A DNA stretch of 64,000 nucleotides from Bimuria novae-zelandiae CBS 107.79 (lineage: Eukaryota > Ascomycota > Dothideomycetes > Pleosporales > Didymosphaeriaceae), in assembly GCA_010015655.1 (NCBI GenBank), contig ML976667.1, forward strand, positions 561,941 to 625,940. Reading direction: 5' to 3'. This document shows, one piece after another, positions 22,445-34,800 of this stretch; positions within the stretch are counted from its first letter, which is position 1, and each line of letters begins with the position of its first letter. Below the pieces are notes generated by a model, which worked only from the letters and a program-made list of their open reading frames with translations, ran no database searches and was not told where the DNA came from. Position numbers and translations under genes: made by a program.

Positions 22445-23021
22445 GATTGATGTGTGCTAGAGGCGACTGGGAGCGGCGGAATGGGTGAGGTGTCGGAACT
22501 TGTCGTCGTGGGATCGCTGCAAGAAGTTGGTTCGAAGATTTGTGTGGTGTTCAAAATGGCGGGCTCGCCTAGCTAGCGCCATGTGGACTTGGCGAGAGCA
22601 CGGGCCCACAAACAGGAAGTCGCGATGTGCCCCAAAACCATTACGGAACGTCTGGATTGGGCTTTGAAAATCGTGTTCAGGCTGTTACCTCTCTAATGCT
22701 AGCCAACGTCTCAGCTCAACATACTCTTACGCAAATTCGATAACTCTTTATGAATTATGTCAGTATTAAAGTAACTCAATTATGCAACCCAAACACCATG
22801 TACTGCTTCAACGCAACAGGTGGTATATTGCCGATTCAGAATATACAACGCAAGAATGACCAGCACAAAAAACCGTAATAACTTCTGCGAGGAACGGCCC
22901 AGCACAACTCCAGACTCCTGCAATGCTGCTATTCAAGCTGTACCAAACCAAAACCCATCGCTGTACAAGCTCACATTATAGAAGTTCCGAGAGACGACGA
23001 AGCTTCCCGCTTCTTCTCCCG
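22445..23021. other. Intergenic, 577 bp
   Basis: Holds the RPS5 promoter side and the 3' end of the next minus-strand gene. No gene seen. Confidence 0.5.
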
Positions 23022-25126
23022 TCATCGTCGGACTCTCGAAACCGGTGCACTGATATCTCTACGCTCCTTCACACCATCCATCATCTGCTTGCGAGGTGTG
23101 TCTTGGCCCGCGGCCATGCTCCTAGCTCGTCCGCGGCGCTGCCTGATTGCTTCGAGTGCGGCTTCCCTGTTGAAGGGCAGCTTGTTCAGAGTTAGTTCGC
23201 CGAGAACGGGGGTGCGTGCATTCGCGGGAGCATGGGCAACCGTTGAAGGCGTAAGCGGTCCGTTCTCGGATTTCACGGCAGGCGTCGCGGGCGAGAAATG
23301 CAACGGGATGGTCGTGGTGGTCGTGATGGTGCGAGTAATGTACGGAGTCACGGGAGGTTCTGAAGCTGCCTCCTGCAAAGGGCTCGCAGGCTCGTTCTCC
23401 TCATCTTCCTCATCTTCCTCATCGCTCTCCATGACGGCGTCTTCGTGAATGACAATAGCAGCTGATTTCGCCTTTTGGTCCTCGGGCCGGATACTAGCGC
23501 GAGACTGGGGACGGCGAGCATTGGGCACCCATGGCGAGGTTTCCATGGTCAACTCCATGACTGCAGACAGTCCGAGATCGGCGTTGTCATTCATCTGAAC
23601 GTCGTGGGCTGCGGTGTCCTTCACTGGCGATGGTACGGAGCGAAAAGTGCCCGTCGTAGGCGAGAACATAACAGCGGGTTCGGGCGTTGTGCTGGCAGGA
23701 CGCTTGACGATGACGGTATCACAAGAACGATCCAGTGTTCCTGCGCTGTGACCCTCGCTCTGTGCGTCTTCTGCCGGAGGAGTGAATGGTCGGTCAACGT
23801 CGGAGGAGTCTTCCTTGATGATATCCTCCACGCGTTCGTCGCCATGGTCACTGGGTGGAGGCGTCATAGCGGGGACCGTGGCTTTGATAGCCTTGATTGC
23901 GGCGTCGTAGCTGTTGTCATGTACGTAATCGGAGCCTTTCGAGTCAGCAATGCGGCATGAGCAGCATCTGAACTGGCATTCCATCTTCATGAACTCAATT
24001 TGCTCTTGGGCGCGTTCCCGAAGGCGCTTCTCCGTGTGAAGTTCCTGTTGCGCCAGCTTCAGCTCCACAGCCACTTTCTTCGGCGCCACGTTCTCCTTGT
24101 CTTCTTCCTCCCTTTCTGAGGTACGCTGCTTTTGGGGGGATCGAACAGGTGAACCGAAGTCATCATATTCGTCAGTGGTCGCCGTGGGAAGCGGGATTCG
24201 GCCTTCAGCTGCGATACGCAACACCTCCTCTTCTTTGAGACTGGTTTTGAGCGCGTCACGCTCGCTTTCGACCAGTATCAGCCTGTCCTTGAGCGCCTGA
24301 ATCTCCCCACCCATCTCTGATTGTATCGTGCCCACCTTCACATCTAGGCTGTAGCACTCGTTCTTGTACTTCTCGGCTTCCTTGGTCTGAAACTTCAGAT
24401 CGGACTCGACGCGCGTCAGTGCCCTCTCCAGGCCTTCGTTCTTGCCCTTGAGGATGGCCACCTGGGGTTTGACACGGGCAACCTCGTCTTTGGCATCTTG
24501 CATAGCCTTCTTATAGACGTGACCCTTAGCCATTGCTACTTCGTTGTTGCGGTTCAGCTTTACCTGTAGTGCTGTCAGCATTGGCACAGTCGCAGATCTT
24601 TGCCACTCACGATTTTCGCGTCCCATTGCTCCTTATGCTCTTCGACGCGCTTGAATGCACTTTCCCACTTAGCGATTGCCTCGCGAGAATCTTTGCGGCT
24701 TTTCTCGTACAGCTCCCGTGAAACGCAGCCGTCGTGCTCCTGCGTCATTCTTTTCATATCCTGCTCGAGCTCCTCAACCCGGACCTTGTAGCGCTCCATC
24801 ATCTGGAACTTGCGCTCCATCTTGGTCATCTCGGCGGCGTGCTTCGACTTCTCTTTCTGTAGGGCGACCATGTACTTTGCTTGGGCTTCCTTGAAGTCCT
24901 TAACTTCGAGATTTTCGAACATGGCAGCGAGGCCCTGCACTGAAACGTCCGAGTCGTTGCGACGATGCTTTCGCAGCGGTGAGGTGCGCAGGTCTGGTAG
25001 GCCCGGCGATTCCGCTGAGGGAGGGCCGTATGGCGGTTTGATGCCCGCAGCGCGCTCTGGGCTCACTGGGAAGAGCGGCATAGGCGGCGACATGGGGAAT
25101 TTGGAGGGCGAGGGCGGCGCCGACAT
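23022..25126 (-). CDS. Long coiled-coil protein, 685 aa
   Basis: Exon 1 (25126-24611) and exon 2 (24563-23022) are joined across a 47-bp intron with GTGAGT donor and CTACAG acceptor. The N terminus is Pro/Ser-rich (MSAPPSPSKFPMSPP) with SP sites. Residues about 65-330 are nearly continuous coiled coil (KYMVALQKEKSKHAAEMTK to QEQIEFMKMECQF). A short Cys cluster FRCCSCRIADSKGSDYVHD follows and may bind metal. The C-terminal half is acidic and disordered, with a stretch of Asp/Glu and a basic tail. The architecture is like structural proteins of septa, spindle pole or cytoskeleton, but I cannot name it. The frame stays open upstream of the ATG, so an earlier exon is possible. Confidence 0.7.
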
Positions 25127-25403
25127 GCCGCTCGGGCTTTCTGTGAGTTTCGCCAACTTGACGGTGTTGCGGTAGAATGCTGCAGCGTGCAGGTTTAGTG
25201 TTGGGTATGTTTTCGTGTATATGTGTATGCAATGTGCGTGTAGTGTCAAATGCGTGGTGTGGTGGTGCGAGCTTCGAGTAAACAAACTAACGAGCCGCGC
25301 TTGGTCCCTAGCAACAGCACTGGCGACCCAGCGCTCAACGTCATCCTTCCCACCAGCCTGTCCATGGATGCGCCTACTCGGCTATCGAACCGGATTTGCA
25401 AGC

Positions 25404-26138
25404 ATGTCTTCTCTTCTCGTCCGCCCTGTAGAGCACGCCGATGTTGCGACATGTGCGGCGCTGCGAACAGCAACCCTGGGTTCACTGGTCATCGGTCGCC
25501 TGCCGCCGTACCCTGGCTTCGTGGAAGAACAAATAGCTTCAATTAGACGCAACCTCGACGACAGGCCTTTCGTCCATCATCTCAAAGTCATCGACCCTGC
25601 TAACAACGACGAGATACTAGCGTATGCAAAGTGGGAGATCTACCAGGATGGCCGATCTGACCAGGACGCATTGAAACAGCCAATGAAGGAGGCGTCGAAA
25701 AGTGCCGACCAGCATGGACGCTTGAGAGAGGCTGCACGCGATTACTTCTGCACCAACAATTGGCGACTTGCGACGCGTCCACATCTTCGCGAGTTTATGT
25801 ATCTTTCGAGACATGACTGCAAGACTCCTGGACCCTTGCGTTTATGATACATTCGCACAGTCCTAGCTCTGCTCGCCACCTCAGACCAGCATCGATGAAG
25901 AGGCGCTGGCAGCCTTCTCGTCCAGTGGGGAGTCAACATGTCGACAACAATGGGCCTGGATTGCTACGTCCAAGCCTCGGAACAAGGCCAGCGACTTTAT
26001 CAGCATCATAGATTTACAGATCTCGATACGGTCGAGTTTGATTTGACAGACTACGACCTTGATGGAACTGAGAAGATGACTGCAATGATACGACGTCCCT
26101 CTCAAGCTGCAGACAGAATTCGTAGTGACCAACCGTAG
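25404..26138 (+). pseudogene. GNAT N-acetyltransferase pseudogene
   Basis: One frame from ATG 25404 to 26138 encodes a GCN5-related acetyltransferase but is stopped by TGA at 25845-25847 and again at 25896-25898. The N terminus (SLLVRPVEHADVATCAAL) and EILAYAKWEIYQDG are typical of fungal GNAT proteins. The second stop falls inside motif A, the acetyl-CoA pyrophosphate loop. The frame there reads LALLATSDQHR-stop-RGAGSLLVQWG, where QxxGxG/A is expected. After it VQASEQGQRLYQHHRF (motif B) is intact. TGA from CGA needs one C-to-T change. It lies 260 bp from element D. A spliced rescue for the first stop was tried (GTATCT to CACAG, 62 bp) but shifts the frame. Confidence 0.7.
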
Positions 26139-26398
26139 CCAACACGGCTTCAACATCTCAAGGATGGTTTGATAGGGGATGGCGGACTTGTTCTGGGGCA
26201 TTGCTGCGCCGGTGTATGCTCCACTAAGGAAGCTAGTTACGACCAAGGTTCTACTTTGTCGTTGTCGACGATCGTAAGGATACAGTTCTAACTGGGCGTG
26301 TTTGACTCTGTTGTACCGAAGTCGCTTTCACGTACAGCCTCCTTTGTCGTGCGCAATGGCGGTCTGCAAGTGTACGCTCATCCTACGCTAGCGGTGTA
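26139..26398. other. Spacer between the GNAT pseudogene and element D
   Basis: 260 bp of normal base composition ending in the TA target site. No gene seen. Confidence 0.4.
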
Positions 26399-26447
26399 CC
26401 CTGCCGAGACAGTCAGTGCGCCGCGACACTAACGCGCCACCCCAACA
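26399..26447 (+). repeat. Left terminal inverted repeat of element D (49 bp)
   Basis: Identical to the reverse complement of 28477-28525. The repeats remain GC-rich although the interior is heavily mutated. Confidence 0.9.
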
Positions 26448-28476
26448 CCAGCACCGCAGCCAGCAACATGAGGCTGTAGAGTTTTACACAAAAGCTTTTA
26501 TCGCGAAATTTTCTAGAGTTAAAATTTTATAGAGCTATAGAAGATTACTAGCTAGTTAAATTATAAATATCTGCTTAGTATTCTAATTATTTAGCTATTA
26601 CGCGATGCTAGCGCTAATAGCGTAAATATTACTATATTAACGCGTATAGATGCCGGTGTAGGCTTCTTCCTCTTTGTAATTATATAAGTGGCTTTTAAAG
26701 CATTCTAGCTTCCCTTTTTAGTAATTTTAAGACGTTTTTAAAGTTGTTATTAAGTCTTGCGAGCCTATTAATAGAGATATTACTTAGTAGCCTAATTAGC
26801 TTTCTCCTTAGCGCGCGTATTTCTAGCTACTATACGCATAATACGCTTCTTCTATAGTAGATAAGCTTTAAGCTACCTATTTGCTATCTAGATCTCTCTC
26901 TACTTACTTTTCTAGAGTTATAGTTGTTGCTTTTTAGCCTTTTATTAGCTAAGAGAATCGCGCGCCCTCTATACGCAGGCAGGTAACTAGAAAATAGATC
27001 CTCTATGCTACTTATCTAGCTACTTAAAAGGTAGAGTCCTGCCCTTTATTTAACGCTATTTCTAGTTTGTAAGGGCTTCTTGTAGCCCCTAATTCTTATG
27101 CTCTAGGAGCTACTTCTATATAGAGATTAAGTGTATAGTGCGACTTAGCTTCTTAGCCTTATTACCTCCCCCTATATTAATAACAACCTTTAAAAGCTAA
27201 TTAATTTTGCGCTAATTAGACGTACTAAGTACTAAAGTAGAGCTTTTGCGCGATCTTTATTCTAGAGACTTATCTCTATTAAATTAACTAAGAATTAGTG
27301 TAAGATCTAGCGGCGAGATATCTATATACTTAAAAGCTTTAGTAATTAATTATGGCGTAATTAACGTTATCTAGGCCCTCTAAAATAGTGTAAAGAAGTC
27401 TCTTTTAGCGATTATTAATAGCCCCTAACTCCTATACAGGTATGCGGAGAGCTCGTTGGAGTAGGCAATAGAAAGAGACTTAAACACACAAACGTCTAGA
27501 GGCTATAGCGTATAAGTAGCGTAAGGGGGAAATATCGCAAGGAGGATCTTTTTCTAATTACAGTAGTTAATAAAATCTATAGTAACGTAAAATCTATGCC
27601 TATTAAGGACTAGGAGTCGCCACTACTATTAAGCCTTCTCCTTAGTATAGCGATTAAACACCTATTTTAGCTATTAAAGCCCTATCTCGTTGTTTAACTA
27701 TCTAGAGGTTAATAAGGTAATAAAAACTCTATAAGAATTAACGTTAATTTCCTTAACCTAGCTTAATTGTAGAGTCTTAGCGTTAGATCGATAGATTAGT
27801 GATAGATTAATAGTAGATCTATCGGCGCATATACATGCGATGAGCGAGATCCACTCACGACTACTATCCTAAATAGATTGCCTCACTTGGCGACTCTCAT
27901 ATATAGGCCTGTCGAAGATCCTTTTTGACCTACCGGTGATGCCGAGTAGGAAGCCTTTTTCGTCTATATTATAGGTATGCTAAGGCTCTATACTATACTT
28001 TATAATTTTCTTATATAGAAGCTTAAAGTAGAGCCTATATCTTGCGCCTAAATTAGCGTTATAGCGATTGCTATTTAGCCTAGTCGTCTATCGCGAGATT
28101 AGGGAGTTGGGGTAGCGCCTAATAAAGTAATTAACCTATTATATAGAGATATCCTTTTTAGCAATAATTAATATAAAGTTTTAGATTATTTAACGCGTAG
28201 GGGGTAGACCTTTCTAAGTAAGACGCTGTATATACTATAGGAGCTTAGATTCTTATTATTAGTTAAGATTTTAGCGAGTCTATAGTAGCTGTGTACGCGC
28301 CTGCATGGCGCGTCTATGCTGGCGCGTTAATGTTGACCGCACAACACCAAATTCTTCTGCAATTTTTCTATATGAGAAAGTTTCTCCAGGTTCTCGTGAG
28401 TCGATAGCGATGATTGCAGCCTCAATCGGATCCATATTGGTGGAGATGCGGCGCGTCAAAGTTGAGGTGCTACATC

Positions 28477-28525
28477 TGTTGGGGTGGCGCGTTAGTGTCG
28501 CGGCGCACTGACTGTCTCGGCAGGG
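28477..28525 (-). repeat. Right terminal inverted repeat of element D (49 bp)
   Basis: Perfect inverted match to 26399-26447; TA follows at 28526-28527. Confidence 0.9.
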
Positions 28526-28740
28526 TACCCCACCTCAATCCACTTCGTTCTGCCACCACTCTCTTGTATTGTATCCACGAGGGTCATCATCCCACCGACA
28601 CCAGAATCTACAATATCCTGTTGTTCAATTTCTACCATCGATCGAAGAGCCTAACATTGAAAGCTGCGCGTTGCACTTCCTGCCCCAGCCACTTTCAAAT
28701 CACCGTCGTTTCCATTACTGCCGCGATACTTGGCAGAACC

Positions 28741-31543
28741 ATGGGAAAACAAGAACCCTTCAACTGGTTTCGCTCCACGTATGCAAGGTATCGACAAGAT
28801 GTTGAGCACATCGCGGGATGGCTAGCGCAGGCGTCACGAAGCCGTGACTACAAACTCAAACAGGTCAGCAGGGCGGGGAAGAAGACGAAAAACAAAGGCA
28901 AGACCGCTTCCAACAACTCAGAGAAGAAGTATGTCATCAAGGTACGCGAATTCGTACCCATGCTGAGGCAGTCGCAACTGGGTCTGCGGGAGGCATCGCT
29001 CCGGCGGCTCTGGGCAAACTATTTGATCGTGCAATTCGAGCGCAGCGCGAGGTGCCAATCTGGCTTCAATTCATTGGAAGCTCCGCTACAAGCAACGCTC
29101 CTCGACATTCAACTCTCACAGCTCTGGAGCATGCGTACAACATTTTGCGACCTTGCATAGATGCCGACCTCGAGCTGGCTACAACGGTTCTACGAAAGAG
29201 TCTCCCAGGACCAAACACTGAAACCGTCACCAAGCTGGATAATGAAGACGAAGACATTGCCTGCGAACTTCCCAAGGTTCCGAAGGTGGTCTTTGATGAA
29301 GACGAGGTTGAAAGGGAGGAGGAACTACTCTTGGCCATGCATATGTATATTCAAGATTTCGAAGCTGTGCGTCAAGAAGCATGTAAAGCTGGAAAGATTA
29401 CAAGACTGGTGATACAGATCTCGCTGTCGCTGCAACCTTTACTAATGCTGCAATTGGACTGGCAGAATTCCTGGAAGGGGAATTCGACGCGAGCGTGATC
29501 CGACCCGCGAAGTACACCCGATCCCTCCAAGATGCTGGGAACAGGCAGCCTGTCGTGTATTCTTTCTTCGGCTTCTTACTCGAACACGTGAAGCCAAAAG
29601 CCCCAACCGTCTCGAGCTTCTGGTCCGTTCACGAAGGCCTCGCGTTTTTCTTCGATGAGTCTAACGAAACGAACCCTTACCGAGCCTTACCTGATCCACA
29701 TCCAGCGAAACTCAAAAGGCTCTCCCCAACCTCACGGCGAGCTTTTGAGTTCGCGCAGCTCAACAGCGTCTTCGCGACGTTTACAAAGAATATGCCAGAC
29801 ATGTGGAAATTAGCCTTCAGCGGCGTCGCCAGCGTCATCGGAAACAGTGAGCAGAAATACCAGGCATGGGCAGTCTTGGCTGTACAACTCCATTTGGACT
29901 CCGCTGAGATACTGGGAAAGGTTGATTGTCAGAGAGCTTCAACCGAGCTCAACAATTCTCTCTCACATGTGGACGAGCAATTGAGTCTGATGTTCAACAG
30001 GGAGGACATGTTTGTTCCGAGCTATAGCACACAAAGGGAGGCTCTCAGCAGCGTCCGGGATACCCTGCTTGAATGCAAGCGTTGGATTTTGCGAGATGGA
30101 CTCAATGAACAGTACCAAGAACTCAAGCAGAACGGATACATCACTCACCACGGTATATTGGAGTAATTTAAGGTGCAGGGTAATAACGGTTCCTTCTTTA
30201 GCAAGTATCCCTTGCTATGCGGCATTGTCAAGCATAACCCATATTCCCAATACCACGCCTCAGCTTTCGCTTACGAGACACAATCGAATGCTATTGTGAC
30301 GCTTGCGAATATTTATGTGGCCGGGCGTTTGGAACATACTGTCCGTCACGATACAAGGGAACAGCATTGTTGGCCCAATATGGAGTTCGTCCTTCTTACC
30401 CAAGATCCAGAATGACTATTCGTTGGAGGATACCCAGAAACCTTACAGGAAGCGCAGGCGAAGTTCCTCGTGTCCGCGGGACATTCTTCCAAGACCAATC
30501 TGACGAGTGCTCCACTCAGCAAACTGAAGATCAAAGACTGGAAAAAGGTCCGTCAGTTGAGTGACAACAGCCTGTTCGCTAGGGAAGTTTTTTCGAGTGA
30601 AGAAGGATTTATCGATCTTATACTAGAATGCACCGAACCTTCACAACCACGAGGAGGCGTAGTCAAGCAGATCCTCCGAGACGAAGCACCTCTGCCCAAC
30701 AATATTCACCCCAGAAACTTTTACAGCAGGTTAGGCTCTACCTAGAAGCGGATTCGGTAGATATACACTTCGGCTGGCTCAAGATGCAACGAGTTTGCGA
30801 CGACATCTGGACCAATATACTCAAGGCTCTGGCCGCGGATCAAGCTTGAGATTCTTCACCGTCTCGAAACATCCACTCTGCATACATAGCTGCTTTTGAC
30901 ATCATCGTCCACGACAGAAGCTACCCTTGCTTTCTGCAGACCGCGTTTCGCGAGATTAGTGAATATGTAGCGAGTGGCACTCAGAACTCTCGCCCCAAGA
31001 GCGGCGATACTTGTCTCATCACACTAGCGAGACACCACAAAACCCTCGGCAAGAAATGGAGAAAATAAGGGTGCCTGTGCTCTCCACATCTCACACCTTT
31101 ACGGTTCGGACGACACAGCGCGGACGAAGTGGTTGGAAACCTTGAACTCGCCCAAACCCGCCGTACCGCACGAAGCAGTAACGTCGCCCGTACAGATCGA
31201 CGACGATGAACCCCATAGCGAGGATTCTGAAGATAACGAGTCCATAGGCGAAGGGCCCGCGTCACGACAGCCGCTCCCGGAAGACGATGAAGGACTCACT
31301 GATACCATGGATATGATCTCGAAGCGCTTGTTCATGGAGGCTGCACGCGGAGACGGTGACAAGGACGGATTGCGGTGCGCCACTGTCCTTGCCCTCGTCA
31401 AGCAGTCATCCTGTGATCTTATTCACGTCGTTCGTGCGCTGGTTGCGCGCCGTCAGAAAAGACTCATAGTGACCCATCGTAGCCATATTGAGTGGAGAGT
31501 CAAAAACCAAAGGAAAGCCACTTGCAAAGCTAGCTGTGTATGA
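28741..31543 (+). pseudogene. DUF6604-family protein gene, heavily decayed
   Basis: Starts at ATG 28741 with FNWFRSTYARYRQDVEHIAG, the N-terminal signature of DUF6604 proteins, large fungal proteins of unknown function. Homology-like reading has to switch frame near 28970 (to AVATGSAGGIAPAALGKLFD), near 29395 (to WKDYKTGDTDLAVAATFTNA) and near 30740 (to LYLEADSVDIHFGWLKMQRV). In-frame stops lie at 30164-30166 (TAA), 30413-30415 (TGA), 30847-30849 (TGA) and 31066-31068 (TAA). A possible C-terminal part (31133-31543, DDTARTKWLETLNSP upstream) is again in another frame. At least three frameshifts and four stops make a functional product implausible. It begins 215 bp from element D. The family assignment comes from the N-terminal pattern and is moderately sure. 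Confidence 0.65.
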
Positions 31544-32672
31544 GCAAGACGAATTAGATGCGCGAGCAAGAAGTGGAGATGTAACCAGGTGCCTGTAAAG
31601 CAATCATGACGGGATGCGCGACAAAACCTCTCAGTGTTTCAAGTGTGCACGAACAATTTCGATCACGTGACATATATATATCCACGGGTATATCGTCAAC
31701 GTGACGGCCAACCCACCAAGGGTCAGCCAAACAATCAAGCATATTACTGCCCCCCAAGGCCATATTCTAGCACTTGGGTGCTTGAGCGAAGCGCCAGTGC
31801 ACTCTTCAAGTCGATTTAACCCAGTTTGTGGTATTGGCACGAAGATGAGGGAAATTAACGGAGGAGAGAGTGCGTATACGGAGAGGAACGCGTGTTTGGG
31901 GACTTCGGCGTTGTCGTTGACGATCTCTCAACACAATGCACGCAATGTCCAGCTCACCGCCGGGTAGCGATCCATCACCCAAAGTATCGGATGAACGGTC
32001 TCTGGTAGTTCATGGAGCTATTTTGGTGTTTTATTTGGACTATAAGCGTGCGCCTATAGCGCACGACGTACTAAACTGCCAAATGTGGCCGTCATTCCTT
32101 CCGACGAAACGGAAGTGAATCCGGATCCATGTTGAACTTCCTCATTGCGACTGCAAGTTGCTTCACATACGGCTTTAGAATATCTCCTGTGGCTTTTTAC
32201 AGCCACTCTGCGCCTTCCTCGCCTTAGAAGATACTCACCGGGTCTTACAACCGATCCTGGATAAAGCCTCACAAGAGGGCACCATCGCCCGGAGGGCTGA
32301 TGACGACCAAATCAGCGATCTGGGGTTACTCAGTATATCTCGACTCTTACATGTGTTTGCAGCATAGTATACATTCCTAAATCCGGTCCTTATGAAGCGA
32401 GTAAAGAATATTGAGAAACCATACATAAACATCGCATACACCCTTATCGAACTCGCTAGGAAGCGCTTGCGCTTTGCCCGCACATCATTTGTTTAAAGAA
32501 CCGTCTATCTAAATAAGTTGCGGTGTGTGAATCCCGGAACTCACTAACCGGATTGGGATGGGACGCACGAACCGTCAGTGGAGCTAGCCATTCGAGTCTG
32601 TACTATCCGTGGACTTCAGGCCCTCTTAACACAAACTTCCCATTTAGGGTCCACAGACAATGATGCGCCACG
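31544..32672. other. Intergenic, 1.1 kb
   Basis: Includes the upstream region of the Zn2Cys6 gene. Frames are short and overlapping on both strands. No gene seen. Confidence 0.45.
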
Positions 32673-33962
32673 ATGTCACCAGGTGAAGCCCGTACTCCGG
32701 CGATTCGCAGACCGCACAGAAAGTCTCGACGTGGCTGCCTGACCTGTAAAGCCCGTCACTTGAAGGTGCGATACCCTGTCCCGACCATCCGCTAGTAACT
32801 AAAAACATATGTATTCAATCAGAGACTAACTGGATCTGAACAGTGTGATGAAAAGAAGCCACGCTGTGCAAAGTGCGAAAAGTATGGCTCACCCTGCGAG
32901 TATCCTCCACTGAAAAGCGTGGTTTCTCCGGAGGTTGCGCTCTCGCCTGCTGGCTTCAATTCTCCTTCATCGACGCAAAACACTGCCCTGGACGGACCGA
33001 ACAACGACCCAATTGCAAGCCAGGATCTGATCGCCGATATTTCAAATCTGCGACTATTGCACCATTTCACTACAGTAACTGCGCACACTCTAGCGCACGA
33101 ACCTGATGTAGTGGATATCTTCTCGTGCTATATGCCCCAGGTAGCCTTCGACAACGTTTTCCTTCTTCATGCCATCCTGTCTCTTACTGCCTGTCACCTC
33201 AGTAAATCGGAATCCCATTCTCGTCATACGTACTTGCTCCAGGCTAAGCGGCATCATCAAATCGCGCTCACGCAGTTCAGGAACGAAGTGAAGGACATCA
33301 CGGAATCGAACGTCCATCCGGTACTTTTCTTCAACGTATCAATCTTTCCTTATTCTTGCGCTATATCGGCAAGCTCTGAAAACCCTGAAGATGCTTTTGA
33401 GAGCCTCTTTTCCAGTCTGCTCTTGTCCCGGATGATAGGACCGCTCGTACAAGCCAGCGGCTTGTACGAAACCATGCGAAAATCCGATTTTGGGCGCATC
33501 ATGCCTAAAGACGTCCATTCAGTTAAGTGGGAAACCGCTGAGGCGCCAGCCGAAACGGAACTCGTCCAATTGCGCAAATTCTCGGGCATCATCCACCACA
33601 TCTACGCCCCTGATATACTCAAAGCTTACAAAGAGGCAATTCGTGTTCTGGAGATACTCTTTGACGCCAAAGGCAGATTGTCTAAGCCTCCATCGGACTC
33701 TTTTCTCAGGATGTGGATCCACCTCATTCCAGCTCGCTTCATTGAGCTACTTTCAGAAAGACAGCCGGGCGCGTTGATCATCTTTGCGCATTACGGCGTT
33801 ATACTGGGAAGAGGTCGGCATTACTGGTACCTGGAAGGGATCGATGAACTGATTCTCGCTGTCGCCGATGCATTTGTTCCAACGGAGTGGAGGAACTGGC
33901 TTGATTGGCCCAAGGAACAGATACGCGGCGGCCATATCACACCGTACTCGCAGCCGGCGTGA
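32673..33962 (+). CDS. Zn(II)2Cys6 transcription factor, 403 aa
   Basis: Exon 1 (32673-32765) and exon 2 (32844-33962) are split by a 78-bp intron inside the zinc cluster, a common place in this family. The six zinc ligands are Cys22, 25, 32, 39, 42 and 49 in CLTCKARHLK then CDEKKPRCAKCEKYGSPC, binding two zinc ions and CGG half-sites. A basic stretch (RRPHRKSRRG) precedes it. The middle, from about LRLLHHFTTVTAHT to the end, resembles the C-terminal regulatory domain of UPC2/sterol-uptake-control type factors. The protein ends WRNWLDWPKEQIRGG. Short length with no separate Fungal_trans region fits that subgroup. Target genes cannot be read, although the RTA1-type gene 840 bp downstream is a possible one. 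Confidence 0.88.
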
Positions 33963-34800
33963 GCTGCGGTCAGGTCGCACTACGATTGTTAAGGGAGAGC
34001 TGGCGAGCAGATGTAGGGTATGTGTACTATTTGCCAGGTCAGTCCGCGGGCTTGCTAAGATCCACATTGGTTCTGATTCGCGTCCAGGCAACGCGACGAT
34101 CATGCTAGTCCGTCGAGCCGCTCAGACCCTGCTCCTGCGAGTGTTTTGCACAATGCAGTCTAAGTAAGAATTTAGCGCGCGCCATTCGATCCTGTGTTTT
34201 ACCCAGGATAGATAATACAGCAGCCCAAATATTGAGCAACACCTGTTGCACTCGTTGTTTTAGAAAGGAAAAGAATCAAAAGAATGAGTCTGTTTTAGTT
34301 TAGAACCACTTCGGCCAGCTACCCGTGCGAGTCAACGAATGATTTTCAACATATACACAGACAGTGCAATAAAAAGATGCGGGTAGAGAAAGCTTGCTAT
34401 GGTGTAACGACAGGCTCGTGCAGCAAGGCTGAAAGATTGCGCGTTCTCAATGCTAGCGGCGTATCGTCGTACTCGGGATCGTACTCGCTTATCGTATATG
34501 ACACGAGACAGTAGCAAACCATCCCTCGTATACCCAGTTACCGTACGGTGTAGTGGGGGATGAGTATGAACAATATATCAGCCTACTGCTATGGAGGAAC
34601 TACATATACTACTGGCTTCGGCGGTAACTCAATCGCCATTCCTCGCCGCCCTGCCCCCAGTCGCTCCCCCGGGCCTGACCAAAGTCACAACAGTGTCACC
34701 TACTTCTACTACGTCTGGATGACTTTTTTTTTGGAGGAACGCACTACACTTAAAGTCGCGTCTTTTGTTTTGGCGTGGCATTTCACAACGGAACAGCATC
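33963..34800. other. Intergenic, 840 bp
   Basis: Upstream region of the RTA1-type gene; no supported gene. A minus-strand frame at 34332-34517 has no domain. Confidence 0.45.

Larger units (their letters stand above)
26399..28525 (-). mobile_element. Element D: RIP-degenerate Fot1/pogo-like transposon
   Basis: A 2127-bp element with perfect 49-bp terminal inverted repeats (26399-26447 and 28477-28525) beginning CCCTGCCGAGACAGTC, flanked by TA at 26397-26398 and 28526-28527. The minus-strand transposase starts at ATG 28435 with MDPIEAAIIAIDSREPGETF, then SYRKIAEEFGVVRSTL. After about 60 codons the DNA turns AT-rich with constant stops. About 230 bp at the right end and 65 bp at the left end escape this. 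Remnants such as YNIDEKGFLLGI can be read near 27960. Confidence 0.88.

Noticed and set aside
25845..25847. Intron (GTATCT to CACAG, 62 bp) to remove the first GNAT stop
   Set aside because: Splicing there shifts the downstream acetyltransferase frame, so it does not restore the protein.
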